From: JALYLC01 sp035696365
GTDB lineage: Bacteria; Actinomycetota; Thermoleophilia; Gaiellales; JALYLC01
Direction of reading: 5' to 3'
DNA length: 64,000 nucleotides
Assembly (NCBI GenBank): GCA_035696365.1
Contig: DASRQS010000050.1
Span: forward strand, 129,142-193,141
Both the position numbers and the translations under genes were made by a program. Shown piece after piece: positions 45,451 to 55,644 of this stretch; the first letter of the stretch is position 1; every line of letters begins with the position of its first letter. The notes beneath the pieces were generated by a model. It was not told the DNA's origin. It ran no database searches and saw only the letters and a list, made by a program, of their open reading frames with translations.

Positions 45451-46094
45451 GCGCACCCTCGCTGCCGCCACTCTGCGACCTGCTCGTGACCGGCACCGAC
45501 ACGGGTGTCGGCAAGACGTGGGTGACGGCCGCGCTCGCAGCCGCCTGCATCGAGGCGGGGCAGCGCGTGGGCGTGCTCAAGGCCGCCCAGACCGGGCCCG
45601 ACGACGACGCCGCATGGATCGCCGCGCGCGTGCCCGGGATCGTCGCGCGCACGGCGCTGCGCTACGAGGCGCCGGTCGCCCCGGTCGTGGCCGCCCGCCT
45701 GGAGGGCGCTCCCGAGCCCGGCCTCGAGCCGATCCTGGCCGCGGCGGGCGAGTTGCGCACCGTCACCGACGGCATTCTCGTCGAGGGCTCGGGCGGCCTG
45801 CTCGTGCCCATCAACGAGCGCGAGACGTTCGCCGATCTCGCGCTCGCGCTGGGGTTGCCGCTGCTGATCGTGGCGCGCCCAGGGCTCGGCACGCTCAATC
45901 ACACGGCGCTCACGCTGGAGGTCGCCCGCGCCCGCGGGCTCGCGGTGGCCGGGGTGGTGGTGTGCGGCACGAGCGCAGATCCCGATGTGGCCGAGCGCAC
46001 CAACCTGACCGAGCTGCGGCGCCTCGCGCCGCTGCTGGGCGCCCTGCCGCACGACCCCGGGGGCTGGCCGGCGCCCGCTATGGTCCCGGCGTGA
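45447..46094 (+). CDS. bioD: Dethiobiotin synthetase
   Basis: A 215-residue P-loop enzyme that forms dethiobiotin from diaminopelargonate, CO2 and ATP. The P-loop is GTDTGVGKTW; KAAQTGPDDDA and EGSGGLLVPINE are catalytic and nucleotide-binding motifs of the family. The GTG start overlaps the bioA stop and its own stop overlaps bioB. Confidence 0.94.
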   Translation: MSAPSLPPLCDLLVTGTDTGVGKTWVTAALAAACIEAGQRVGVLKAAQTGPDDDAAWIAARVPGIVARTALRYEAPVAPVVAARLEGAPEPGLEPILAAAGELRTVTDGILVEGSGGLLVPINERETFADLALALGLPLLIVARPGLGTLNHTALTLEVARARGLAVAGVVVCGTSADPDVAERTNLTELRRLAPLLGALPHDPGGWPAPAMVPA

Positions 46095-47080
46095 TCGACC
46101 TCCGCGCACTCGAGGAGCAGATGCTCGACCGCGCGGAGCCCCTCGTCCGCGAGGATGCACTGCGCATCACCGAGCTGCCCCCGGATCGCGTCCCTGAGCT
46201 GTGCGCGCTCGCCCACCGCGTCCGGCTGGCGCACTGCGGGCCTGAGGTCTCCGTCGAGTCGATCGTGTCCGCCAAGACCGGCGGCTGCAGCGAGGACTGC
46301 GCCTTCTGCTCGCAATCCGCGCGCTTCCCGACGCCGGTGCGCGCCGCCTGGCTGGACGTCGACGGCATGGTCGAGGCGGCGCGCCGCTCGCAGGCCGCCG
46401 GGGCGACCGAGTTCTGCATCGTCGTGGCCGTGCGCGGCCCGGACGAGCGCCTGCTCGAGCGGACGCTCCAGGCCACCGAGGCGATCAAGCGCGAGACGAA
46501 GATGCAGGTCGCCTGCTCGCTCGGCCTGCTCGACGACGAGCAGGCGCGGCGCCTCGCTGAGGGCGGCATCGACCGCTACAACCACAACCTCGAGGCCTCG
46601 CGCTCCTTCTTCCCGTCGATCTGCACGAGCCATTCCTTCGACGACCGCTACGAGACCTGCCTGCGCGCGCGCGCGGCGGGCATGGAGCTCTGTTCGGGCG
46701 GCGTCGTGGGCATGGGCGAGACCTGGGAGCAGCGAGTCGAGCTGGCCTACGACCTCGCCTCGCTCGACCCGGACGAGGTGCCGCTCAACTTCCTCAACCC
46801 GCGCCCCGGGACGCCCCTCGAGGAGCGCGAGCTCGTCGAGCCGCTCGAAGCGCTCAAGGCAATCGCGCTGTTCCGGCTCGTGCTGCCGCGCGCGACCCTT
46901 CGCTACGCGGGCGGGCGCGAGGTGACGCTGCGCGAACTGCAGGCGCTCGGGCTCGTCTCGGGCATCAACGCCCTGATCGTCGGCAACTACCTGACGACGC
47001 TCGGGCGCAGCGTCGAGGACGACCTGCGCATGCTCGACGATCTGCGCATGCCGCTGCGCCCGCTCGCCGAAGCGCTGTGA
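46091..47080 (+). CDS. bioB: Biotin synthase
   Basis: A 329-residue radical-SAM enzyme that inserts sulfur into dethiobiotin. The [4Fe-4S] motif is GGCSEDCAFC (CxxxCxxC), and YNHNLEASRSFFPSICTSH and GGVVGMGET are conserved. The Arg and Cys residues around the auxiliary cluster should be compared with the standard [2Fe-2S] enzyme, because the protein is followed by bsaP, as in mycobacteria. GTG start overlaps the bioD stop. Confidence 0.95.
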   Translation: MIDLRALEEQMLDRAEPLVREDALRITELPPDRVPELCALAHRVRLAHCGPEVSVESIVSAKTGGCSEDCAFCSQSARFPTPVRAAWLDVDGMVEAARRSQAAGATEFCIVVAVRGPDERLLERTLQATEAIKRETKMQVACSLGLLDDEQARRLAEGGIDRYNHNLEASRSFFPSICTSHSFDDRYETCLRARAAGMELCSGGVVGMGETWEQRVELAYDLASLDPDEVPLNFLNPRPGTPLEERELVEPLEALKAIALFRLVLPRATLRYAGGREVTLRELQALGLVSGINALIVGNYLTTLGRSVEDDLRMLDDLRMPLRPLAEAL

Positions 47081-47253
47081 CCTTCTGCGCGCGCTGCGGC
47101 AGCGACGAGCACGAGGCCTGCGAGCGGGGCGGCCCTCTCGACCCGCCGCGCTACTGCACGCGCTGCGGGCGCCGGCTCGAGGTGCAGGTGCTCCCCGACG
47201 GCTACACCGCCCGCTGTCGCCGCTGCGACACCGCGGGCGGGCCGGCTGACTAG
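47077..47253 (+). CDS. bsaP: Biotin synthase auxiliary protein (BsaP-like), 58 residues
   Basis: A very short gene whose GTG overlaps the bioB stop. The protein has seven cysteines (C4, C7, C15, C27, C30, C47, C50) in paired CxxC motifs, plus H12, and the stretch PPRYCTRCGRRLEVQV with PDGYTARC. This matches my recollection of the small protein next to bioB in mycobacteria (Rv1590-like), which is needed for BioB activity there. It probably binds iron, an Fe-S cluster or zinc. Its TAG and the stop of the convergent gene share the bases CTAG at 47250-47253. Confidence 0.82.
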   Translation: MTFCARCGSDEHEACERGGPLDPPRYCTRCGRRLEVQVLPDGYTARCRRCDTAGGPAD

Positions 47254-48185
47254 GCGTCCTTGTCGATCGGCTCAGTGCTTTCTTCCTGGGGCGTGGCCTC
47301 TCGGGCGGCGCCGTGGACGCGCTCGCGTGCGGCGTCGATCGCCGAGCGGAAGCTGGTGCCCTCGCCGCTGAACGGGCGGCTCGGCGGCGGCGACTGCGGG
47401 TGGAGCTCGGTCGGGGGCGGGGGCGGGGGTGCCGCGGGCGGCTCCCAGGTCCCGGGCGAAGGCAGCGGGGCGACCTCGTCGGTGTCCTCCCCAGGCGACT
47501 TCGGCGCGTCGGCCTCGGGCACGATCGAGGGCAGGGACTCGAAGGGCGAATTGCCGCGGTCGCGCCCGGGCGGCGAGAAGGGCGTCGACTCCGGCTCGAA
47601 CGAGCGCGCCGGCTCGGGCTGTGGCTCCACCGAGGGCTCGGGCTCGCGCTCGGGCTCCGGCTCGGGCTCCACGGCCTCGGGCTCGTCCGCTTCGGGCTCC
47701 GGCTCGACGGCGGGCTCCGGAGTGGACACGGCTCCGAAGGGCGTGCGCTCCGGCTCGGGGGCGGCCGTGATGTACGACGCGGGCTCGGGCGGGGCCTCGG
47801 CGAGCGGCGGCTCGTGCTCGGGGGTTACCTCGGGCTCCGGCGCGGCGAACGGGTCCGGCGTGCTCGCAGCCTCTGACTCGGACGTGACCTGCGGCTCGGG
47901 AGCGGCGAAGGCCTCGGGTGCGAACGCCGCGGGCGGGTCGACCGAGGTCGCCTCGGCGGGCGGAGCGTCCTCCGAGAGGCGCGCACGCAGGGAGAAGCGC
48001 GCCTCGCGCGTGTCGAGCGGCTCGTCGCCCTCGTACTCGGGCGCGGTCGCTTCCTCCTCCTCGAACCAGCGCCGATCCTCGGGCTCGAGACCGAGGCGGC
48101 GGCGAAGCCAGGTGCGGGCCTCGGGTGTCACCGCCAGCGCACCCACTCCGACGGCCAGTCCGCCGATCAACCACCGTTTTGCCAT
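47250..48185 (-). CDS. Membrane-anchored Glu/Pro-rich protein of unknown function
   Basis: A 311-residue protein. One N-terminal hydrophobic segment (WLIGGLAVGVGALAVTP) is followed by a short basic stretch (RTWLRRRLGLEPED) and a long disordered region of Glu-Pro and Ala-Pro repeats (EPEPEREPEPSVEPQPEP). The acidic low-complexity tail is probably cytoplasmic if the hydrophobic segment is an anchor. No domain is recognised. It diverges from rpsF. The low-complexity sequence makes frame assignment less certain, but no other frame is better. Confidence 0.65.
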   Translation of the reverse strand: MAKRWLIGGLAVGVGALAVTPEARTWLRRRLGLEPEDRRWFEEEEATAPEYEGDEPLDTREARFSLRARLSEDAPPAEATSVDPPAAFAPEAFAAPEPQVTSESEAASTPDPFAAPEPEVTPEHEPPLAEAPPEPASYITAAPEPERTPFGAVSTPEPAVEPEPEADEPEAVEPEPEPEREPEPSVEPQPEPARSFEPESTPFSPPGRDRGNSPFESLPSIVPEADAPKSPGEDTDEVAPLPSPGTWEPPAAPPPPPPTELHPQSPPPSRPFSGEGTSFRSAIDAARERVHGAAREATPQEESTEPIDKDA

Positions 48186-48222
48186 CGTGCCACCTCCTCC
48201 GTCGAGTCGGTTCTCAGGCTAG

Positions 48223-48382
48223 TCGAAGTCGCCGGGGAGGTTTCCGGTCGGAGTCGGCTATCCTGCTCGAAAACCACAACGCCTTCTGCTGCGGCGTCGC
48301 CCCTGTCTCCTGGCCGGGGGTGGAAGCGGTGCTCACACCGTACGACGCAGCCGTCTGAGTCCGGAGAGGGGAGACAGGAACC
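48223..48382 (+). promoter_or_regulatory. rpsF leader, possible S6:S18 site
   Basis: The region before rpsF contains a small hairpin CGGTG-CTCA-CACCG followed by TACGACG. Bacterial rpsF leaders often bind the S6:S18 dimer through a hairpin with an exposed CCG. I cannot confirm the pattern by eye. TATCCT near 48251 may be the -10 box. Confidence 0.3.
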
Positions 48383-48712
48383 GTGCACCCGTACGAGGTG
48401 ATGTTGATGCTCGATGCCGACGCCGATGAGGCGCGGCAGAACGAGGTCATCGAGCGGATACGCCAGATCGTCGAGCAGGGTGGCGGAACGTTCGAGTCCG
48501 TCGATGCGTGGGGCCGCCTCAAGCTGGCCTACGAGATCGGCCACAAGGGCGAGGCCTTCTACTACATCGTGAACTTCGCGAGCTCGCCCGAGACGCTCGA
48601 CGAGGTCAAGCGCGTCCTGCGGATCACGGACGACGTCATGCGCTTCATGGTCGTGCGCCGTACGGGCCGCTCGCACGGCAAGCAGGCCGAGGATCAGGCC
48701 CCCGTGTCGTGA
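48383..48712 (+). CDS. rpsF: 30S ribosomal protein S6
   Basis: A 109-residue ribosomal protein that pairs with S18 on the small-subunit platform. HPYEVMLMLDADADE and WGRLKLAYEIGHKGEAFYYI are conserved S6 segments. The GTG start has GGAGAGGGGAGAC upstream. It heads the rpsF-ssb-rpsR-rplI operon. Confidence 0.96.
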   Translation: MHPYEVMLMLDADADEARQNEVIERIRQIVEQGGGTFESVDAWGRLKLAYEIGHKGEAFYYIVNFASSPETLDEVKRVLRITDDVMRFMVVRRTGRSHGKQAEDQAPVS

Positions 48713-48826
48713 ACGTCGCGGACCGTCACGCAGCTGCGCCAACCCGCCGTTCGGCCTGGCGCCGCGCCGGCCGCGCTCGTACACTCACGAACACACGTTC
48801 GATGACGAGCTGAGAAGGGCGAGACG

Positions 48827-49282
48827 ATGGCGAATATCAACCGCGTCGTGATCTCCGGCAACCTCACCAAGGACCCGGAGCTACGCCAGTTGCCGAGCGG
48901 CAACTCGGTGTGCAAGCTGCGCATGGCGGTCAACACCCGCGTCAAGGACCGCGACAGCGGGCAGTGGACCGACAAGCCGAACTACTTCGATGTGACCGTC
49001 TGGGGCGGCCAGGGCGAGAACGTTGCCAAGTATCTGCAACGCGGCTCGGGGCTGATCGTGGACGGCCGGCTCGAATGGCGCGAGTGGGATGCGCAGGACG
49101 GCACCAAGCGCCAGGCGGTCGAGATCATCGCGGACAGCACCCAGTTCATGGGCGGACGCGACGGCGGCAGCGGTGGCGGCGGTGGCGGCGCGGAGCGCCC
49201 CGCCGGCGACTTCGCCCCTGCCGGCAACGCCCCCATGCCGACGTCGGCCTCCATCGCCGACGACGACGACATCCCGTTCTGA
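48827..49282 (+). CDS. ssb: Single-stranded DNA-binding protein
   Basis: A 151-residue SSB: an OB-fold (about 1-110; NRVVISGNLTKDPELR, NYFDVTVWGGQGENVAKYL), a Gly-rich linker, and the acidic tip DDDDIPF that recruits partner proteins. It is in the standard place between rpsF and rpsR. Confidence 0.96.
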   Translation: MANINRVVISGNLTKDPELRQLPSGNSVCKLRMAVNTRVKDRDSGQWTDKPNYFDVTVWGGQGENVAKYLQRGSGLIVDGRLEWREWDAQDGTKRQAVEIIADSTQFMGGRDGGSGGGGGGAERPAGDFAPAGNAPMPTSASIADDDDIPF

Positions 49283-49301
49283 GAAGTAAGGACTGATCGA
49301 C

Positions 49302-49577
49302 GTGGCCCGAGCCCGACCAACGAGCAAGACGAGCACGAAGCGCCGCGGCCCCGGTGGCGACAAGACCGGCGGCAAGCGCAAGATCTGCCACTTCTGCAAG
49401 GACAAGGTCGAAGAGGTGGACTACAAGAACGCGAACGGCCTCCGGCGCTACATCTCCGAGAAGGGCAAGATCCGCTCGCGCCGCATCACCGGCGCCTGCC
49501 GCCGCCACCAGAACCAGGTGGCCGTGGCGATCAAGCGCGCCCGCGAGATGGCGCTCCTGCCCTACACGGGGGCCTGA
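49302..49577 (+). CDS. rpsR: 30S ribosomal protein S18
   Basis: A 91-residue basic protein. RRYISEKGKIRSRRITGACRRHQ is the S18 core. It keeps a CHFC motif (residues 28-32), which together with the later Cys suggests the zinc-binding C+ form of S18. The first 25 residues are a basic disordered extension. Start GTG. Confidence 0.95.
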   Translation: MARARPTSKTSTKRRGPGGDKTGGKRKICHFCKDKVEEVDYKNANGLRRYISEKGKIRSRRITGACRRHQNQVAVAIKRAREMALLPYTGA

Positions 49578-49581
49578 GCCG

Positions 49582-50079
49582 ATGGCGCGCAAGCAGCACA
49601 GGGCGATCCTGCTGCAGGACGTCGATCATCTCGGCGCGCGCGGCGACGTCGTCTCCGTCAAGTCCGGCTACCTGCGGAACTACCTCGTCCCGCGCCGGCT
49701 GGCCGAGCAGGCGACCGAGGCCCGCATCGCCGAGATCAAGCAGACCGAGTCGGTACGCGCGAAGCAGCAGGCGCGCACGACCGACCAGGCGCAGGAGATC
49801 GCGCGCACGCTGACGACGACGATCCTGACGATCCCGGTGCTCGCGGGCGCCGGCGACCGGCTCTACGGCTCCGTCACGCCGGCCGACATCGCCGACGAGA
49901 TCTGGCGCGCGCGCAAGATCCGCGTCGACCGCCGCAAGGTGCAACTCGAAGAGCCGATCCGCCGTCTGGGCACCTACCAGGTCGACATCGAGGTCTTTCC
50001 AGAGGTCATCGCGACCGTCAAGACGATGGTCGTGCCCGCCGAGGGCTCGACGTTCGACCTGCCCGTTCCCGAAGACTGA
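49582..50079 (+). CDS. rplI: 50S ribosomal protein L9
   Basis: A 165-residue two-domain protein. The N-terminal rRNA-binding domain has LLQDVDHLGARGDVVSVKSGYLRNYL-like residues, with the long helix and C-terminal domain ending in PVPED. The start is ATG 49582, four bases after the rpsR stop. Confidence 0.95.
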   Translation: MARKQHRAILLQDVDHLGARGDVVSVKSGYLRNYLVPRRLAEQATEARIAEIKQTESVRAKQQARTTDQAQEIARTLTTTILTIPVLAGAGDRLYGSVTPADIADEIWRARKIRVDRRKVQLEEPIRRLGTYQVDIEVFPEVIATVKTMVVPAEGSTFDLPVPED

Positions 50080-50095
50080 CCGGCTCCCGGCCGGT
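50079..50095 (+). terminator. Hairpin after rplI
   Basis: ACCGGC-TCCCG-GCCGGT begins at the last base of the rplI stop. It is short and has no T-run. A GGACGCC triplet repeat follows near 50145-50161. Confidence 0.35.
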
Positions 50096-50193
50096 ACGCC
50101 GTGCGTTCTCGGCGCAAAGAGCGGATATGAGTCGCTGCGCGGACGCCGGACGCCGGACGCCACGGCTAGGCTGCCCGCGGTGAGGGGACAGCT

Positions 50194-51585
50194 ATGAGCA
50201 GCGCGCCCGAGAGGGAGGATGTTTCGGGGCGCCTGCCGCCGCAGGACCTCGACGCCGAGCAGTCGGTGCTCGGCGCGATGCTGCTCTCGGAGGCAGCGGT
50301 CGCCGAGGCCACCGAGGTGCTCAAGGCCGAGGACTTCTACCGCGGCGGGCACGGCGAGATCTTCGCCGCGATGCTCGACCTGTACCAGAAGTCCGAGCCC
50401 GTCGATCAGGTCTCCGTCTGCGACCGGCTCGACCAGCGCGGGTCGCTCGACCAGGTCGGCGGCCGGCCGGCCGTGTTCGCGCTGGCGGAGGCCGTCCCCG
50501 TCGTCACGAACGCGCGGCGCTACGCCGACATCGTGCGCGAGATGGCCATGCTGCGCGGCCTGATCCGCGTCGGCACCGAGGTCGCGCAGCTCGGCTACGA
50601 CCGGCCCGGCGATACGCGCGAGCTGCTCGACATGGCCGAGCAGAAGGTCTACGAGATCGCCCAGAACGGGACGACCGAGGACTTCACGCTGATCAAGGGG
50701 CCGCTCGACGAGGCCTTCCACCGGCTGACGCTGCTGTTCGAGAACGGCGATGGCAGCGGCGTGACGGGCTTGCCGACCGGCTTCGGCGAGCTCGACCGCC
50801 AGACCTCCGGCCTGCAGAAGTCCAACCTCGTGATCCTCGCCGCCCGGCCCTCGATGGGCAAGACGAGCCTCGCGCTGAACGTGGCCGAGCACGTCGCGGT
50901 GACGCTGCAGAAGCCGGTTGCGCTGTTCTCGCTCGAGATGTCGAAGGCCGAGATCGCCCAGCGCCTGCTCTGCTCCGTCGGCAAGGTCGACCAGAGCCGG
51001 CTCAAGCAGGGCCAGCTCGAGGACGGCGACTGGATGCGCGTCACGGGTGCGATGGAGACGCTCGGCAGCGCGCCGCTCTACATCGACGACTCGGGCGCCA
51101 TGACAGTGATGGAGATGCGTGCCAAGGCGCGGCGGCTCGCGGCGCGGCAGAAGGGCGGTCTCGCGCTTGTCGTGGTCGACTACATCCAGCTCATGCAGGC
51201 GTCGATCCCGACGGACAACCGCGTGCAGGAGATCTCGCAGATCTCGCGCTCGCTCAAGATGCTGGCGCGCGACCTCGACGTCCCCGTGCTCGCGCTGTCG
51301 CAGCTCTCGCGCGCGGTGGAGCAGCGCCAGGACAAGCGCCCCGTGCTCTCCGACCTGCGCGAGTCGGGCGCGATCGAGCAGGACGCCGATGTCGTGATGT
51401 TCATCTACCGCGACGCCTACTACCGCAAGTCCGAGGGCGAGGAGGTGCGACCGGACGATCCGTCCAACGATCTCTCGGAGGTGCACATCGCCAAGCACCG
51501 CAACGGGCCCGTGGGCACGATCAACCTGCGCTTCCAGTCGCGCTACACGCGGTTCGTGGACGACTACGCCGCGACGCGTGCGTAG
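50194..51585 (+). CDS. dnaB: Replicative DNA helicase
   Basis: A 463-residue hexameric helicase. The N-terminal helical domain (PPQDLDAEQSVLGAMLLS) precedes the RecA-like domain with Walker A ARPSMGKTS near residue 217, Walker B LVVVDYIQLMQ, and ALSQLSRAVEQR-x-D-KRP. The length is normal, so no intein interrupts it. GAGGGGAC lies 4-10 bases before the ATG, and TAGGCT near 50166 may be the -10 box. Confidence 0.96.
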   Translation: MSSAPEREDVSGRLPPQDLDAEQSVLGAMLLSEAAVAEATEVLKAEDFYRGGHGEIFAAMLDLYQKSEPVDQVSVCDRLDQRGSLDQVGGRPAVFALAEAVPVVTNARRYADIVREMAMLRGLIRVGTEVAQLGYDRPGDTRELLDMAEQKVYEIAQNGTTEDFTLIKGPLDEAFHRLTLLFENGDGSGVTGLPTGFGELDRQTSGLQKSNLVILAARPSMGKTSLALNVAEHVAVTLQKPVALFSLEMSKAEIAQRLLCSVGKVDQSRLKQGQLEDGDWMRVTGAMETLGSAPLYIDDSGAMTVMEMRAKARRLAARQKGGLALVVVDYIQLMQASIPTDNRVQEISQISRSLKMLARDLDVPVLALSQLSRAVEQRQDKRPVLSDLRESGAIEQDADVVMFIYRDAYYRKSEGEEVRPDDPSNDLSEVHIAKHRNGPVGTINLRFQSRYTRFVDDYAATRA

Positions 51586-51597
51586 GCACGCCGCCGG

Positions 51598-51603
51598 TAC
51601 CCT
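51598..51603 (+). promoter_or_regulatory. -10 box of a likely leaderless purA mRNA
   Basis: TACCCT ends 6 bases before the GTG start of purA, and there is no ribosome site between them, so transcription would start at or next to the start codon. Confidence 0.45.
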
Positions 51604-51609
51604 GCCGCG

Positions 51610-52938
<1,329 letters not shown>

Positions 52939-53787
52939 GCGGCAAAGGCCGCGCGCACGCGCTCGGTCACGGGGCGCTCGAGCGGGAGGGGCCGTCCGTC
53001 GATCTCGCACACGGGCACGATCTCGGCGCCGGTTCCCGTGAGGAACAGCTCGTCGGCCGTCCAGGCGTCGGCGGGCGTGAGGGCGGCCTCGGCCGACTCG
53101 ATGCCCTGCTCGGCCAGGAGTTGCATGACGAGCGCGCGCGTGATGCCGGCGAGCGCACCGCTCGCGACGGCCGGCGTGAGCACGCGCCCGCGGCTGACGA
53201 GGAAGAGGTTGTCGGCCGTGCACTCGGCGATCAGGCCCTGCGCGTTCAGCAGCACGGCCTCGTCGGCGCCCTGCCTGCGCGCTTCGATTGAGGCCAGCAC
53301 GCTCGTGAGGTAGTTGAGGCTCTTGATCTGCGGCGGCAGCGCGTCGTGGGCGCTGCGGCGCAGGCTGGACGTCACGAGCCGCGCGCCGTCGCGGTAGCGC
53401 TCCGCGGGGTATAGCGTGAGCGGTGCCGCGATCACGATCAGGCTCGCGTGCGGGCAGGTGTGCGGCGAGACTCCCAGAGCACCTTCGCCGCGCGTGACGA
53501 CGAGTCGCAGGTAACCCTCGTCGAGCCCCGCGCGTTCCGCAGCCTCGGCGCAGAGCGCCGCGATCTCGGCGCGCCCGGCAGGAAGGTCGAGCACGATCGC
53601 CCGCGCCGACGCCTCGAGGCGATCGAGGTGCTCCTCGAGCAGGAACGGCCGGCCGGCATACACGCGGATGCCCTCGAACACCCCGTCCCCGTAGAGCAGG
53701 CCGTGGTCGAGCACGGAGATCCGGGCCTCCTCGGCAGGCGTCCACTTCCCATCGACGTACGCGATCACGACCTCACCTCCAAGAGCG

Positions 53788-53804
53788 ACTAGACAGAATC
53801 TAGT
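53788..53804. promoter_or_regulatory. Candidate HxlR operator
   Basis: ACTAGA-CAGAA-TCTAGT is a perfect 6-bp inverted repeat with a 5-base spacer, midway between the divergent aminotransferase and HxlR genes. A TATACG box (53809-53814) for hxlR lies right beside it. Confidence 0.5.
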
Positions 53805-53828
53805 GACTATACGATGTAAAGTGTCTGC

Positions 53829-54302
53829 ATGTCCACCTATCCCCAGGACTGCCCGGTCGCCGCGACGCTCGATGCGGTGGGCGATCGCTGGACGCTGCTG
53901 ATCGTCCGCGACCTGCTGCGCGGCATCACGCGCTACGGCGATCTGGCGCGCTCGCTCGATCCCATTGCACCCAACCTGCTGGCCGGGCGCCTACGGCGGC
54001 TGGAGGATCTCGGGCTGGTGACGCGCGAGCGCTACAGCGAGCGACCGCTGCGAGCGAGCTACGCGCTGACCGAGCGCGGCCGTGCGCTCGCGCCCGTGAT
54101 CGTGACGCTCGGGCGCTTCGGCATCGATCAGCTCGGCCGGGCGGAGCCCGACTACCTCGCGGCGCACATCGGCTGCGGTGGCCGAGTGCCCCCGACCGCC
54201 TGGCGCTGCCTGCGCTGCGGCGACGACGTGACTGCCGGCGAGCTCGAGCTGCTGCCTCCGGCGGAGATCGCTCCGCCGCTGGCACCCGTCGCGACGGGCT
54301 GA
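53829..54302 (+). CDS. HxlR-family transcriptional regulator
   Basis: A 157-residue winged-helix regulator. The HxlR core is at the N-terminus (CPVAATLDAVGDRWTLLIVRDL, then RLRRLEDLGLVTRERY). The first Cys is in the redox-sensing position of some family members. The C-terminal extension has cysteines in HIGCGGRVP and CLRCGDDV, a zinc-ribbon-like arrangement. It probably controls itself and the divergent aminotransferase through the inverted repeat between them. Confidence 0.9.
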   Translation: MSTYPQDCPVAATLDAVGDRWTLLIVRDLLRGITRYGDLARSLDPIAPNLLAGRLRRLEDLGLVTRERYSERPLRASYALTERGRALAPVIVTLGRFGIDQLGRAEPDYLAAHIGCGGRVPPTAWRCLRCGDDVTAGELELLPPAEIAPPLAPVATG

Positions 54303-54360
54303 TACCACGATCAGCGCGGCGTGTTCATCGTGACACCAGCTCTTCAGTAGACTCGGCGCG

Positions 54361-55644
54361 ATGAGGATCCTGCTCGTCGGTTCGGGCGGGCGGGAGCACG
54401 CGCTTGCGCAGGCGCTCGCCGCGAGCCCCACCTGTCACGACCTGCACTGCGCCCCTGGCAACCCGGGCATCGCGCGCATCTCGACCTGCCACGAGGTCGC
54501 CGTCGAGGACGTGGGCGCGATGGTCGCGCTCGCCCACCACCTCGAGGTCGGGCTCGTGGTGATCGGGCCCGAGCTGCCACTCGTGCTCGGCCTCGGGGAT
54601 GCCCTGCGGCGCGCGCGCATTCCCGTCTTCGGGCCATCGTCGGGCGCCGCGCTCGTCGAGGGCTCGAAGGCCTTCTCGAAGAAGCTGATGCAGGCCGCGG
54701 GCGTGCCGACCGCGCGTGCGATGACCTGTACGGACATCGATGCCGCGCGCAGCGCCGTGGACGACCTGGGCGGTGGGTGCGTTGTCAAGGCCGACGGGCT
54801 CGCCGCGGGGAAGGGCGTCGCGGTGTGCCCGGATCGCGAGTCGGCGCTGGCCGCGATCGAGGCGTGTCTGGTCGGCGGCGCGTTCGGCGAGGCGGGGCGG
54901 ACGGTCGTTGTCGAGGAGTTGCTCGTCGGCGACGAGGTCTCGCTGCTCGCCCTTTGCCACGGCCAGTCGGCGCGCCCGCTCACCGCCGCGCAGGACTTCA
55001 AGCGCGCCGGCGACGGCGACAGCGGGCCCAACACCGGCGGCATGGGCGCGTACTCGCCCGTGCCGTGGTTCGACGACGCCGCCACGGCCGACGCCGCGCG
55101 GCTGGTGCACGAGCCGTTGCTGGCGGAGCTCGCGCGCCGGGGCATCCCGTTCTCGGGCTGCCTCTACGCCGGTCTCATGCTGACCGCGGACGGGCCCCGC
55201 GTGCTCGAGTACAACGTGCGCTTCGGCGATCCCGAGACGCAGGCGCTCGTGGCACGGCTCGACGGCGACCTCGCCCTGGCACTCGCCGCGATCGCGCACG
55301 GCGCCCCCGACGAGGTCGACCTCGGGGTGCGCGACGACGCGGCCGTCACGCTCGTGCTCGCCGCGCCCGGCTACCCGGAGGCTCCTCGCACCGGTCAGCC
55401 GATCGAGGGCATCGAGCGTGCCGAGGCGCTGACGGGAGTCAGCGTGCAACACGCCGGGACTGCCTCGCGGGATGGCCGGCTCGTGGTCGCCGGCGGGCGC
55501 GTGCTCGGCGTCACCGCGACGGCGCCCACGCTCCACCTCGCGCGCGAGCGCGCCATGGCGGGCGCGCTGGAGATCGAATTCGACGGCAAGCAGGTGCGCA
55601 GCGACATCGCCCTGCGCGCAGCACAGGAGGAAGCACGTGTCTGA
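54361..55644 (+). CDS. purD: Phosphoribosylamine-glycine ligase (GARS)
   Basis: A 427-residue ATP-grasp enzyme for the second step of purine synthesis. MRILLVGSGGREHALAQAL opens it; PNTGGMGAYSPVPW and VLEYNVRFGDPETQ are family hallmarks. TAGACT (54348-54353) ends 7 bases before the ATG with no ribosome site. It overlaps purE by 8 bases. Confidence 0.96.
   Translation: MRILLVGSGGREHALAQALAASPTCHDLHCAPGNPGIARISTCHEVAVEDVGAMVALAHHLEVGLVVIGPELPLVLGLGDALRRARIPVFGPSSGAALVEGSKAFSKKLMQAAGVPTARAMTCTDIDAARSAVDDLGGGCVVKADGLAAGKGVAVCPDRESALAAIEACLVGGAFGEAGRTVVVEELLVGDEVSLLALCHGQSARPLTAAQDFKRAGDGDSGPNTGGMGAYSPVPWFDDAATADAARLVHEPLLAELARRGIPFSGCLYAGLMLTADGPRVLEYNVRFGDPETQALVARLDGDLALALAAIAHGAPDEVDLGVRDDAAVTLVLAAPGYPEAPRTGQPIEGIERAEALTGVSVQHAGTASRDGRLVVAGGRVLGVTATAPTLHLARERAMAGALEIEFDGKQVRSDIALRAAQEEARV

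Noticed and set aside
50194..51585. Intein in dnaB
   Set aside because: The protein has the normal 463 residues and motifs are uninterrupted.
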